Part shown: positions 17,163-26,443 of the stretch, piece by piece
Position numbering within the stretch: the stretch's first letter is position 1
Layout: every line of letters begins with the position of its first letter
Assembly (NCBI RefSeq): GCF_013112245.1
Contig: NZ_WVRN01000001.1
Span: 98,501 to 162,500 of the forward strand
DNA: 64,000 bases
Direction of reading: 5' to 3'
From: Ruegeria sp. HKCCD4315
GTDB lineage: Bacteria > Pseudomonadota > Alphaproteobacteria > Rhodobacterales > Rhodobacteraceae
Program-made: the position numbers and the translations under genes
Notes under the pieces: model-generated
Seen by the model: the letters and a program-made list of their open reading frames with translations, nothing else
Told to the model about the DNA's origin: nothing
Databases searched by the model: none

Positions 17163-18503
17163 TTACAGAGAAGTCACAATGGCCCTAGCGTAGGCTTCCA
17201 TGTCGATACTGGCACCTCCGGTTGCGTACCAAACCATGACGGCATCTTTTCCTGGCGAGACATAAATTCCTTGGCCATTCATCCCACTTTTGTAGAAATC
17301 GCCATCGGCAAAAACGGCATCCCATTGGTATGCGTTTGCCATCGGTTGTTCACGGAATGCGTCAGAAAGGTGTGGGCCAAGTGTTCCCTTCATGTAGTTT
17401 TCGGCGACACCCGCTGTTTGGATCGTGTCGTTCATCTTTTCAGATACAACGCGGTCTGACGCTGTCTTGTCCCAGCTTGGCGTGTAGAGCAGACCAATCT
17501 TTGCCATGTCGATCAATCGGCTGCTGATCAGGCCGTGTATTATGCCGTTTCCTTGAGGTGACAACGCCAGGGTGGCATCGCCAGTCATTCCAGCTTTGCT
17601 CCAGACCCGCTCCGTGATCGCTTCACCAAGTCGCTGGTTCGTAACGGCTTCAATGACAAGACCAAGCATTTGTGTGTTTGCAGAGGAGTATTCGAAAGCC
17701 TCAGCCGGTTCCCGCAGTTTGGGTATAGCAAACAGGGCGTCGTTATGAGTTTGCAGAACGCCTTCTTCGTTCGGAACACCAACCTCAGCCCTGACAAAGC
17801 GCCCATATGGTGTATCGCCTCTGCGTGAGAGGGGGTTCTCTTCCAGATCTAAACCAGACTGCATGTTCAGGACGTCGATGACCTTTATGTTCTCCCAAGC
17901 TGTTCCCTTGGTGCCATCTACAAAATCGCCAACAGTTTTCTGAACGTCGATTTTACCCTCATCTTCCAATTGACCGATCAGCAAGCTCGAGAGAATCTTT
18001 GCATTGGACATCCAAACGTGGTTGTCCGTCCGGCGCATTCCTGGGTAGGCCTCGTAAGCTATTTCGCCGTTGTGAAGAACCATAACGCCCTGCACTGTGG
18101 AATCGTCGGCATTAATCATCTCGTCGAGCGAGACAGCATTGCCGTCAGCGCCCGGGACGCTCGTCGTGCCTATGGCATCGTTAAGGTTTGTCGCAAGCAT
18201 CGCGACGGCCCCATCGCGGCGAATAACCGAACTCGGCAGGAACTCGGCGAGGTTCATGTATGAAAACGCCCCGGCTTCGGTGATGTCGAGAAACTTCTGC
18301 AAATTCCATTCAGAACTCAGGTCGTAGGCTTGCTCGGCTGTGTAACCATTTCGCAGATTACGGATGGAAAAGTCTTCTCGCGGCGTCGCGTATGGGTCGT
18401 CTTCAGCATGTGCAGGAGATGTTCCAAGGCTTTGCATAATCAAACCTCCAATAAGCGCAAAAACTGGAAAATTGGACTTTGAAAGTAATGAAGTGTTTGG
18501 CAT
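17163..18503 (-). CDS. Secreted serine hydrolase, beta-lactamase class C family
   Basis: A 446-residue protein with a signal peptide ending at PAHAEDD. The nucleophile motif SxxK appears as SNAK (Ser166, Lys169), and the second motif as YSSAN (about residue 255). This fold covers esterases, penicillin-binding proteins and 6-aminohexanoate-dimer hydrolases, and the sequence does not allow a choice. The start at 18503 removes nine codons that precede the signal peptide. A protein of the same broad family is encoded at 43022-44368. The gene is alone on its strand. Confidence 0.87.
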   Translation of the reverse strand: MPNTSLLSKSNFPVFALIGGLIMQSLGTSPAHAEDDPYATPREDFSIRNLRNGYTAEQAYDLSSEWNLQKFLDITEAGAFSYMNLAEFLPSSVIRRDGAVAMLATNLNDAIGTTSVPGADGNAVSLDEMINADDSTVQGVMVLHNGEIAYEAYPGMRRTDNHVWMSNAKILSSLLIGQLEDEGKIDVQKTVGDFVDGTKGTAWENIKVIDVLNMQSGLDLEENPLSRRGDTPYGRFVRAEVGVPNEEGVLQTHNDALFAIPKLREPAEAFEYSSANTQMLGLVIEAVTNQRLGEAITERVWSKAGMTGDATLALSPQGNGIIHGLISSRLIDMAKIGLLYTPSWDKTASDRVVSEKMNDTIQTAGVAENYMKGTLGPHLSDAFREQPMANAYQWDAVFADGDFYKSGMNGQGIYVSPGKDAVMVWYATGGASIDMEAYARAIVTSL

Positions 18504-18866
18504 GGCAGTATCGCTCCAAATGAGTTGCAACTGAAGTACGGCCGCGGACGGCTTATCAAAATCTGATTTTCAAAGAACTGAACACCGTAGTTTTGCCCGG
18601 CAAAGCATAGTCCGATTTATCGGGAATTCGACAATTAATGCCGTTCTCCGTTGCCTGGTGAAATATACACTTTGTTCGCATTACAGTCATTCTGTGAATT
18701 TGGGCGAACGTCTGCCACGAGACTACAGCGGGCAACGTAAGTCGCCTTCAAGTTTATGTTGCTCAGTCAGTATTGAGTGATTGACGGCTTAGGTTGACAC
18801 ATCACAGACCGGCCTGCTCTGATCGAAGCAATTTATTCATGTCCGTAATCCCATTCGGAGGCATCA
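18504..18866. other. Divergent intergenic region with a short dispersed repeat
   Basis: This region separates the minus-strand hydrolase gene from the plus-strand amidohydrolase gene, so both promoters should lie here. The segment 18670-18716 is a copy of the repeat at 15388-15434. No gene is seen. Confidence 0.55.
18670..18716. repeat. Short dispersed repeat (partner of 15388-15434)
   Basis: 47 bases similar to 15388-15434, ending in the exactly shared GCGAACGTCTGCC. Function unknown. Confidence 0.6.
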
Positions 18867-20828
18867 ATGAAGTTCTTTAAGTCTCTCACAGTATTCGTTT
18901 TCGCATTCATGCCGCTTCATAGCGCTGCACAGTCCCCCTCATTGCAAGACGCCTTCGACCGTTTTCCTGAGTTTCCCGGCACAACTGTCTACGTCGGTGG
19001 AGAAGTTCTCACAATGAACCCGGACGCCCCGTTGGCCGAGGCAGTGGCTGTCAGAAACGGTCGAATTACTGACGTCGGAACCCTGGAGGAAATCGAGGGC
19101 CGCCTACCTGAAGGTAGCTATGCAATTGAGCGCAGTTTTGAAGACAAAGTCATTGTGCCTGGGTTCATTGAACAGCATTTACACCCGCTTCTGGGCGCGC
19201 TTGCGATGATGTCGGATGCCATCATTTCCATTGAGGACTGGCAATCGCCGGCCGGATTTGCGCCTCTTGCCAATAGCGAAGAGGAATTTCGCGCGCGCCT
19301 GTCCGAGGTAATCAACACATATGATCCCAGCAGCGGGCGGCCGTTGATGGTCTGGGGGTATCATGCGTCATGGCATGGCGACATGAGTCGCGCGATTTTG
19401 GACGAACTAGCCCCCGACATTCCGCTGGCTGTATGGCAACGCTCCACCCACGAGATGTACTTCAACTCCGTGGCCCTCGAACAACTGGAAATCACCGAAG
19501 AATACATTGCCAGCTGGTCGAGCGAGTTGGCTAGGTCTCAAGCCAACCTTGAACAAGGCCTCTTCCTTGAAGCCGCATTCTGGGAGCATGTGTTCTTTGA
19601 GAAGTTTGCTCCGGCCTATGCGTCTATCGACAGGGTCATGGAGGCGCTGGAGTTCACAGAGGACTATTATCATCGCAGCGGGATCACGACCCTTGCAGAG
19701 CCTGCTGGCCCTGTGGATCAGAACGCCCAAGCACTCGTAGCAGAAGCGTTCGGGCCAGACGACACACCTTTCAACTTTTACTTTATTCCGGACGGTCGGA
19801 CGCTTGGCGGTTTGTTTCTGAACACAGAGGGCCCCGAAAAAGTACTAGCCGAAACCGAAGCCATGCTGGCGTGGAGCGAAGGCCGAACCCAGTTCCTACC
19901 TAAGCAGGTCAAGCTGCTGTTGGATGGAGCGATCTTCAGTGAATTAATGATCATGCGCGACGGCTACCTGGACGGGCATGAAGGTCAATGGATTATGACG
20001 CCCGATTTCTTCAAACAGGTTTTCGACCTTTATTGGGACGCAGGCTTTCAGGTCCATGTTCACAATCTGGGAGACGGCGGCCTAGACATTCTTCTGGATG
20101 CCCTCGAAGCAGCCATGCAGCGCAATCCGCGATATGACCATCGCACCGTCGTCGTGCACTTTGGCTACGCTCAACCTGATCAGATCGCACGCATTAAACG
20201 TCTTGGCGCGATTGTCAGCGGCAATTCCGTTTATACGCCGACGCTCGCAGATCGCTATGCCGCAGGCAGCGTCGGTAGCGAGCGTACAGAGCGCATGGTG
20301 CCTTTAGGCGATGCCATTCGAGCAGGTATCCCCTTCTCGATGCACTCGGACATGCCGATGGCTCCTGCGGAGCCGTTGAAATACATGTGGGCTGCTGTCA
20401 ATCGGATATCCACGAGCGGTCGCGTCGTCGGTCCGGACCAGCGCATCAGTGCCGAAGACGCTTTGGAAGGTATCACCATCGGCGCAGCCTATTCCCTGCA
20501 ATTGGAGGATGAGATCGGTTCCATTGAGCCCGGCAAACTAGCCAACTTCACAATCCTCGAGGAAAACCCGCTAACTGTGGATCCTTTGAAGCTGGCCGAT
20601 ATCAAAGTGTGGGGCACTGTGCTTGAAGGCCGTCTTCAGCCCGCTCCTCCCGCAGCAGATGCAGACCTTGACGAAGCCGATTCAAGCCAACGCATCAATA
20701 ATCCGGAACGTGTACTGATGGCGTCACTACGCCACGCACGCAGTAAGGCCCACTACCACGATCACTCGCAAACGACGCGGTCTAACATCTATGATCCACT
20801 TGGAGTTTCGACCTTCGATTCTCGTTGA
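18867..20828 (+). CDS. Secreted amidohydrolase (amidohydrolase_3 / YtcJ-like)
   Basis: A 653-residue protein with a Sec signal peptide (residues 1-21, ending HSAAQS). An N-terminal beta-sandwich half (VYVGGEVLTMNPDAPLAEA) precedes the TIM barrel, whose first metal motif is HLHP (about residues 103-106). HVHNLGDGG (about residue 395) gives further metal-site histidines, and SMHSDMPM carries the late Asp. The C-terminal sandwich ends with GSIEPGKLANFTILEENP, the classical closing motif. GGAGG sits six bases before the ATG at 18867. The ~60 residues after the domain are histidine-rich and of unclear role. The substrate is unknown. Confidence 0.88.
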   Translation: MKFFKSLTVFVFAFMPLHSAAQSPSLQDAFDRFPEFPGTTVYVGGEVLTMNPDAPLAEAVAVRNGRITDVGTLEEIEGRLPEGSYAIERSFEDKVIVPGFIEQHLHPLLGALAMMSDAIISIEDWQSPAGFAPLANSEEEFRARLSEVINTYDPSSGRPLMVWGYHASWHGDMSRAILDELAPDIPLAVWQRSTHEMYFNSVALEQLEITEEYIASWSSELARSQANLEQGLFLEAAFWEHVFFEKFAPAYASIDRVMEALEFTEDYYHRSGITTLAEPAGPVDQNAQALVAEAFGPDDTPFNFYFIPDGRTLGGLFLNTEGPEKVLAETEAMLAWSEGRTQFLPKQVKLLLDGAIFSELMIMRDGYLDGHEGQWIMTPDFFKQVFDLYWDAGFQVHVHNLGDGGLDILLDALEAAMQRNPRYDHRTVVVHFGYAQPDQIARIKRLGAIVSGNSVYTPTLADRYAAGSVGSERTERMVPLGDAIRAGIPFSMHSDMPMAPAEPLKYMWAAVNRISTSGRVVGPDQRISAEDALEGITIGAAYSLQLEDEIGSIEPGKLANFTILEENPLTVDPLKLADIKVWGTVLEGRLQPAPPAADADLDEADSSQRINNPERVLMASLRHARSKAHYHDHSQTTRSNIYDPLGVSTFDSR

Positions 20829-20883
20829 TCGTCGGTAGAACAAGTCGGACGATTGTCCCAGCTCGCTCCGATAGGCGCAGTGC

Positions 20884-21570
20884 TTATTCTGTTTTTTTGC
20901 GCAGGCGCAGAACCGTCACATCCGATGCGTTCCTGAGCGCCAGGTTTGTTCCGTTTGTCACGTAGCCCACTGCCGCGGACAAGGCTTTGATCGTATCTGC
21001 CTCAAGCTTTTCCCGCTCCTCAGGGCACGCCATCTTCGTTCCTGCGAAGTTGTCCAGCATGCTGAACTTACCATTGGCTGCGTCAAGGGTTCCTGTAAAC
21101 CGGTTACACCCACCGTACAGGCCAAACTGGCCATCTTGTTCAACTGTCAATGAAGGAGGGTTCTCAGCAATGAGCATACGCCCTGCGATCTCGTAAATTT
21201 CCCAAGCGGTATCGTAGATCGATTGGTCTGGGTCGTTGCCCGCGGCTCTCCTGGGCATCATCTCTAAAACGAGTTCAGCAGAATCTGGTTCGCCACGGGT
21301 CAGCACAGGTGTCGCTGTCGTTGAACGAAACATCACGTGATCGTCGGAAATGATCCTGGCAGCCACTGTGTAGTTATGGCGCTCATCGATGAGATCTGTG
21401 TCGAAGGCAATTTCAACTGTTCTGGGGACACCCGCAAGTTTGAACCTCTGGGAAGACAGCCGAACCGAAGGTGTATCTGCACGCGAAGTATCCAGGAGTT
21501 CAACTTCCAATACGGCATGAGGTGGAAGAGCGATCCGCTCCCGGTAGGTCACAGTGGTTTTCACATGCAT
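20884..21570 (-). CDS. YbaY domain plus META domain envelope protein
   Basis: A 228-residue protein joining an N-terminal YbaY domain (TVTYRERIALPPHAVLEVEL) with a C-terminal META/HslJ-like domain (QFGLYGGCNRFTGTL and NFAGTKMACPEE). Such fusions are normally exported lipoproteins. Here the only standard start codon (ATG 21570) comes right at the beginning of the mature domain. The frame continues upstream as a hydrophobic, signal-peptide-like stretch (FVVRFGLGAAVL then SSGVAET) up to a TAG at 21688-21690, but this has no ATG, GTG or TTG. Either a rare start codon (CTG at 21684) is used, or the original 5' end was lost. A short dispersed repeat motif lies exactly in that upstream stretch. Confidence 0.75.
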   Translation of the reverse strand: MHVKTTVTYRERIALPPHAVLEVELLDTSRADTPSVRLSSQRFKLAGVPRTVEIAFDTDLIDERHNYTVAARIISDDHVMFRSTTATPVLTRGEPDSAELVLEMMPRRAAGNDPDQSIYDTAWEIYEIAGRMLIAENPPSLTVEQDGQFGLYGGCNRFTGTLDAANGKFSMLDNFAGTKMACPEEREKLEADTIKALSAAVGYVTNGTNLALRNASDVTVLRLRKKTE

Positions 21571-21687
21571 TGTCTCAGCGACTCCAGACGAAGCGATAGA
21601 GTGCAGAACAGCTGCTCCGAGCCCAAAGCGGACGACGAAAAGATGGCCAATCGATAATTGGTATCTATTGCGTTTTCCAAACAGCGG

Positions 21688-22545
21688 CTACTCAATTGCC
21701 GTGCGAAATGTTGCGGTCAGCCGTTTGTTCAAACCGTGATGGGGTTCGGCTGAAGAACCGTAGTGCAACTCCGCCAAAGCAGCGATGTCATTGAAAATGA
21801 CTACCGAGCCACCTTCTTCATGCGCGTAAACCAATAGTTTTTGACAAAAGGCATCCAAACCAATTGCCGGAAACCCCGCCATTGCTACGCCACCGGGCGC
21901 GGGGCCTCCGAACAGCAAGAGAACCGTATCCGGCAGCTCCACCCCTAGTAGGGACGCTTCGGTCGCAAAATCAATCTCCCCAAACCAGACCGTATCGTTC
22001 TGCTCCATCACGGTCGCCCTGAGACGTTTCACTGCCTCTGTTACGCTGAGCTGAGATCGCAGTTCGATGATGCCATAGTTAGTATTCAATCCGTTGGTCG
22101 GCGCTGGTGCTGCATCTGAGTCCTTAAGAACTTCGAGCAACTTGCTCTGAAACGAATTCAACGCCTGGGTGTTATTCAGATCATGCCGAACTTTGATAAA
22201 CTGAGAGTCTGTGTAGACGATCTGCGGGCGACCATCCTGATCGAATGAAAGAACGCGAAACGGAAGGTCCAGACCTGCTCGTACGTTCTCTTCCAGTACA
22301 GGTGTGTTTATCTCCGGATCAGAGAAAATGAGTACACGAGACGCTGGCATTTCTACGCCTTCGGCTTTGGCCAGACGCGAATGATCTATCGATGCGATTG
22401 GAGTAGCTCCCGCTTCGTCAACGGCAGTCTCTAGCTCTAAGAGGTTGTCGTCCACCGCGGTCTGGACAGATGACGATTGTGCCAGAGCGGATGTCGAAAC
22501 TGTTATAGTTGCAATCATCGAGAAAACAAAGCCTAACCTCACCAT
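21688..22545 (-). CDS. Secreted protein with two DUF302 domains
   Basis: A 285-residue protein with a Sec signal peptide (MVRLGFVFSMIATITV, cut after SALAQ). Two DUF302-type halves follow. Each has the family's pattern of a helix, then a strand with N/D-G-nonpolar residues and a segment such as MPASRVLIFSDPEINTPVL or LPDTVLLLFGGPAPG. The start was placed at 22545, where the signal peptide begins; this overlaps the end of the DUF4345 gene by seven bases, so the two are coupled. DUF302 proteins are small envelope proteins of unknown role. Confidence 0.82.
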   Translation of the reverse strand: MVRLGFVFSMIATITVSTSALAQSSSVQTAVDDNLLELETAVDEAGATPIASIDHSRLAKAEGVEMPASRVLIFSDPEINTPVLEENVRAGLDLPFRVLSFDQDGRPQIVYTDSQFIKVRHDLNNTQALNSFQSKLLEVLKDSDAAPAPTNGLNTNYGIIELRSQLSVTEAVKRLRATVMEQNDTVWFGEIDFATEASLLGVELPDTVLLLFGGPAPGGVAMAGFPAIGLDAFCQKLLVYAHEEGGSVVIFNDIAALAELHYGSSAEPHHGLNKRLTATFRTAIE

Positions 22546-22937
22546 TTTACCACTTCCGTTTTTATCGTACTTTTTTTCAGGGAAACCGCGGCCAGAGCCG
22601 CAAAAGCTATCTCGGCCGCTAGGTAAAACAGAAGTAGCCCGTTCGGAACTCCATCGATAAGAATGCTTAGTATGCGTCCAACGGCCAGTCCCGACATAAA
22701 TAAAAAAAGAACCCACAGCGCGGGACGTTGTAATTCTGGTTTCGAAGCGGCCGCCAACCAAAACAACGCGTTTGCCAGGTAAAGACCCATAATTGCTCGG
22801 AACACGTGGGTTTGGTTCGTCCCTTCCACCGGAAATCCTAGCAAAACTGGGATCGAACTGCCGGGCATCAGGCCATATGATAACGCAATTGGCACGAGGC
22901 CGACGGCAGCAAGCAGAAGGACTAGTCTAGCACTCAT
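22539..22937 (-). CDS. DUF4345 family membrane protein
   Basis: A 132-residue inner-membrane protein with four predicted helices (LVLLLAAVGLVPIALSYG, then AIMGLYLANALFWLAAA, LWVLFLFMSGLAVGRIL, and LLFYLAAEIAFAALAAV). The order and the conserved R-A-x-x-G-x-Y motif in the second helix fit DUF4345. The ATG at 22937 has AAGGAG seven bases upstream. It is translationally coupled to the downstream DUF302 gene. Function unknown. Confidence 0.82.
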   Translation of the reverse strand: MSARLVLLLAAVGLVPIALSYGLMPGSSIPVLLGFPVEGTNQTHVFRAIMGLYLANALFWLAAASKPELQRPALWVLFLFMSGLAVGRILSILIDGVPNGLLLFYLAAEIAFAALAAVSLKKSTIKTEVVKW

Positions 22938-23119
22938 GGGGGACTCCTTCTCGTAGAGGTTTCGCTTTTTTCGCAAATCCTAATCGGTTTTTGGGGCATC
23001 CGGTGATCCGAGACGGATGCCCACGCTGCGCTCTGAAAGGCGTATACGACAGGCCAAGTCGAGTTTTCTGAAGAGCAAGCCGGTGCTGCGCAGCCGATTT
23101 CGGCTACGCGACAGACTAC

Positions 23120-23419
23120 TCACAGTGCGCCTTCGTCGCCCAGAAACTCGATACCAGCTGTCGCGCCATCAGTGTAAGCAATGCAATTCCAAGGAGCACG
23201 ATCCTCACCAACACCGACAGTGACTTGTGTTCCCGCCTCGCTAAACGCGGATGAGAGAACCACGACTTGTGAATTGTTTGTTGTGCTTGCTACATCTCGC
23301 AAACACGCCTGCTGAGCCGGCGTGAGCTCGGCGGACGCACTGGATGTACCCGTGTCGTCACAGGCCGCTAGCAGTGTGAAACAAGTTGCGCCCGCAATCA
23401 TCACCATCTTGTTGGTCAT
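23120..23419 (-). CDS. Small lipoprotein of unknown function
   Basis: A 99-residue protein with a type II signal peptide (lipobox LLAAC, Cys20). The mature part starts with an acidic and Ser-rich linker and has two further cysteines in positions that could bridge (QACLRD, WNCIAY). GGGAG lies eight bases before the ATG. It probably sits at the outer membrane. No homologous family was recognised. Next gene on the same strand: DUF4345, 180 bases downstream. Confidence 0.75.
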   Translation of the reverse strand: MTNKMVMIAGATCFTLLAACDDTGTSSASAELTPAQQACLRDVASTTNNSQVVVLSSAFSEAGTQVTVGVGEDRAPWNCIAYTDGATAGIEFLGDEGAL

Positions 23420-23989
23420 TTTCTTCTCCCTCTGAGTCTGTTGAAATTAACGAAATTGGATACGCTTGTTTGAGGCTCTCGCGTTTGGGCACCGACAGAA
23501 CACACAACGTTCCTGTGACGACCTTTCCCAAAACTTGCCAAGGGAGGCTTGGCGGGCAGATCACTATTACGTTGACTGCCAAGACCTCCAACAACGTGGG
23601 ATGGCCGAATGAAATCACTGGCAAAAGCTAGAGCAAACTCTGGAAAGAGGGCGAGTACGTTAAGTCTAAGCATCGCGCTCTCCCAAAGACTGATCCGTGT
23701 AAAGTGCCTTCCGGCTGCCAGCACTCACTCCAGCGACCGGAAGGGCTCGGCAAAGCGAGCAGCAACGACAACAACGGAGGTAAAATGAAAGTTGCGTCGA
23801 ATTCGCATGTTTGAATCTAATTTTTAATAAATCAATATTTTTTCCGCGCGTAAACTTCGCTACCTTTTCATAGGATAGTTTTTTGGCGTTCAAACACAAA
23901 AGGAAGGTGGGAAAACCCGGAAGGGCAAGTTTGTTCTTTTAGGTAGCGAGGCGTTCTGAGGCCACACAGAAACTTAGAAAGGGTTGAAA
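23420..23989. other. Intergenic region, AT-rich in part
   Basis: Nothing that looks like a gene could be supported here. The stretch about 23815-23880 is markedly AT-rich compared with its surroundings. The last bases hold the ribosome-binding site (GAAAGGG) of the following gene. Confidence 0.5.
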
Positions 23990-24505
23990 ATGGGGTTTGT
24001 GGAAGCAGTTAAAACGTGTTTCTCGAAATACTTCCAGTTTTCCGGTCGGGCTATACGCTCAGAATACTGGTGGTTCTTCTTGTTTGTGGTTCTCGTGAGT
24101 GCGGCTTTAGCGGTGCTGGATACGATCCTATTCGGGACCAACCCTGAAACGGGGCAGGGATCACGGGTTTTGTCCTCTGTTTTCCAACTGGCCGTTCTCA
24201 TACCTATGCTGGCCGCCGGTTGGCGGAGGCTGCACGATACAGGACGACCTGGCTGGTACTTGCTACTGCCGATGGCGCTCAGCATTGTAACTCTTTTTGT
24301 TATGCTGGGTGGGGTGGCGTTCTTCTCGGTATTGGAGCAAGGGACCGAAAACCCCGATGCATTGCGAGGACCTGCGGCCGTCCTGGGCGTGACCGGCATT
24401 GTTGTTGTCTCAATTCTTCAATTGGTTCTGTCCATCCTGATGATCTGGTGGCTGACGCGACCTTCCCAAGAAGGCGCAAACGAATACGGCGCACCTGTTT
24501 CCTAA
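23990..24505 (+). CDS. DUF805 family membrane protein
   Basis: A 171-residue inner-membrane protein. The N terminus FSKYFQFSGRAIRSEYWWFFLF is the typical DUF805 start (F-x-G-R-x-x-R-x-E-Y-W). It is followed by four hydrophobic helices and the loop GWRRLHDTGRPGW between helices two and three, which is diagnostic for the family. The ATG at 23990 follows GAAAGGG. The function of DUF805 is not known. The two genes downstream on the same strand encode secreted proteins. Confidence 0.88.
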   Translation: MGFVEAVKTCFSKYFQFSGRAIRSEYWWFFLFVVLVSAALAVLDTILFGTNPETGQGSRVLSSVFQLAVLIPMLAAGWRRLHDTGRPGWYLLLPMALSIVTLFVMLGGVAFFSVLEQGTENPDALRGPAAVLGVTGIVVVSILQLVLSILMIWWLTRPSQEGANEYGAPVS

Positions 24506-24579
24506 CCTGGTTGCCCGAGTAACGGGCCGGAAACTCTGGCTGAATGACAGTACGAACCACAACACCATGGAGAGAGAAA

Positions 24580-25350
24580 ATGAGTTTCAAATCGATTTCC
24601 ATTGGAATGCTACTGATGGCAGGAGCGACCACAGCATCAGCGGAGTGGTCGTTCAACTCCGGGCCTAATCCCAATGCGTTTATTCAGACCGGAAACATGA
24701 CCCTGGAACTTCAGTGTAACCGTATCCGCTTCGCTCCGGCTGGATATGAGGACAGCCAGGACATTGTGGAAAAGCAGGGGCTCTCCATTCGATTTTTAAA
24801 GAACGGCACCACCGAAGTTGGGGCATTTCAGGTTGGCTCAGAAAACGCTGCCGTGCAGATCGTCGACAACTATCCCGTCGAGGTCAGTTTCAATAGTCAA
24901 GAGGACTATGGTTTTGTACTGGACCAGCTTGCGGCCAATGCATCGGTTAATCTGTCGATGATTGATCAAGATGTCAGCTACGGAATCTTTGACTTGAAGG
25001 GTTCCAGCGCGGCAATTCGGTCCCTTCGTTCCGCCTGCGATTCAGGTGCTAACCAAGGGGCCTCCTACAAAGCACCCGAAGGCATTGTCTATTGTGGTGG
25101 CGGAGCGATAAAACGCCAAATCGAATATGTAATTCTGGACAATCCAGAGGGGGAGTGGGACGCGCGAGTAACGGTCAATGGCGAGCCGATCAGAGCCATG
25201 ACGGCCTACAGTTACTTCGGAAACTATGAGCCGCCCGCCGGATTTGTCGTCGCCCTGCTTGGGGAGGACAGGTCCGAGTTTCTGATTTTTAGCGAAGGCT
25301 CGGCAAACTGGCTGGAATATGGGGACTACAGGTATGATCAGTGCAATTGA
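24580..25350 (+). CDS. Secreted protein of unknown function
   Basis: A 256-residue protein with a Sec signal peptide (MSFKSISIGMLLMAGATTASA). The mature chain looks beta-rich with a repeated S/T-V-N pattern, and has four cysteines (QCNRI, SACDS, VYCGG, and the end DQCN) that may form two disulfides. GAGAGA stands before the ATG at 24580. The frame is open 12 codons further, but that part lacks a signal peptide. The next gene starts 38 bases downstream. No family was recognised. Confidence 0.75.
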   Translation: MSFKSISIGMLLMAGATTASAEWSFNSGPNPNAFIQTGNMTLELQCNRIRFAPAGYEDSQDIVEKQGLSIRFLKNGTTEVGAFQVGSENAAVQIVDNYPVEVSFNSQEDYGFVLDQLAANASVNLSMIDQDVSYGIFDLKGSSAAIRSLRSACDSGANQGASYKAPEGIVYCGGGAIKRQIEYVILDNPEGEWDARVTVNGEPIRAMTAYSYFGNYEPPAGFVVALLGEDRSEFLIFSEGSANWLEYGDYRYDQCN

Positions 25351-25387
25351 TACCTCCTTCCAACCAGCTTCCCAAATAGCGCGTCAG

Positions 25388-25870
25388 ATGAAATGTTTGC
25401 TCGCCGGGGTTATGCTTGCTTCGGGCCTTGTCTGGACCTCACCAGCTGTCGCGGCTGATGTATCGCAACTTCCGCCCGGTTTGCAGGCGAAGGTTGATCT
25501 GGCGGCACAGGCCTGCGCGGAGTTCAACGACGGCCAGTTTGACTTAGATTGGGGTGCGGTTGAGAGGGTAGATCTCGACGGAGATCTACAACGCGACTGG
25601 GTTCTGAATGAATCTGGTTTCGCGTGTTCCAGCGCCGCATCTCTTTTTTGCGGAACTGGCGGTTGCATGTCGCACTTTTGGGTAAGCGAAGAGGTGCACT
25701 CCTTGCTTAACCAAGGCTGGACGGTCGTTGATTTTGGGCGTCAACGCGTTGTTGTGGCAGATATTCATGGATCCAATTGCGACGGAATAAACCCGACGCC
25801 TTGTGTCACCGCCAGTGTTTGGGATGCGGACGCTAAGGCGTGGCGCTCGTCTGCTGGCGATTGGGAATAA
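25388..25870 (+). CDS. Secreted protein of unknown function
   Basis: A 160-residue protein with a signal peptide ending SPAVAADV. Four to six cysteines are present (AQACAE, FACSSA, LFCGTGGCM, SNCDG, TPCVT), suggesting disulfides in the periplasm. The segment VDLDGDLQRDWVL looks like a calcium-binding D-x-D-G-D loop of the VCBS/FG-GAP kind. The start at 25388 gives the best signal peptide; an earlier ATG at 25334 would overlap the upstream gene. I could not assign a family. Confidence 0.72.
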   Translation: MKCLLAGVMLASGLVWTSPAVAADVSQLPPGLQAKVDLAAQACAEFNDGQFDLDWGAVERVDLDGDLQRDWVLNESGFACSSAASLFCGTGGCMSHFWVSEEVHSLLNQGWTVVDFGRQRVVVADIHGSNCDGINPTPCVTASVWDADAKAWRSSAGDWE

Positions 25871-26443
25871 GTTGCATTTGAGAATTGCAGATAAGCCATA
25901 GGAGCTGGTTTGTTCGATGGGTTCCTTGTGGGACGCAAACTTATGGGCAAATCGTGCAAAGTTATGCGCAAGCTTTCAACATTTTCTTCAATGAAATCAA
26001 TGTTGGGAATGCTGCGCTAGGAGCGCACCTACATCGAGTTGTAGGTTTGCGCATAAGACTTCGCGCACCCCATAAGTTTGCGTAGTTCGCCCATAGTTTT
26101 GCGCTGCGCGATTGTCTGCCTTAGCGATGAATTCAATTAGTATATGGCTTAGTCGTTGCGGTTATGGCGCTTTGCGTTGCTCTGTCCCGCAAAGGGCCAC
26201 CCTAAGGAACCTTGGATTCTCGCGAAGGTCTGCGACGCGCAGATAGCAGACTTTGCAAAGTGCAGCAGACTGCTCAAACCGGGCATTCCTTCCAATAGCA
26301 GCTTATGCGGCTATGAGCAGGAAGCGGATTTCACGGTTGCGCCCCGACAACTTGGGTACCGATGAAGCTTCTTCTGCATCGTTTGATTGATTTTGCTTGA
26401 TCGTTAGGATGGGTAATCCTTCAAAACTAATCCGGAGTCGAAA
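25871..26443. other. Intergenic region holding a long repeat copy
   Basis: No gene is seen. Most of the interval is the second copy of the long dispersed repeat (25932-26260). The end carries the ribosome-binding site (GGAG) of the next gene. Confidence 0.6.
25932..26260. repeat. Long dispersed repeat, copy 2
   Basis: The partner of 2231-2558 in the same orientation. The two share many blocks of 10-25 bases in the same order (for example AATCGTGCAAA-TTATGCGCAA, TGAAATCAAT, GGATTCTCGCGAAGGTCTGCGA). The copies differ by point changes and a few insertions, such as TAGGAGCGCACCTACATCGAG in this copy. Both copies are non-coding. Confidence 0.8.

Noticed and set aside
23386..23631. Plus-strand open frame overlapping the small lipoprotein start region
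   Set aside because: Although one part looks slightly protein-like (TITLTAKTSNNVGW), no start site or homologous family could be supported.
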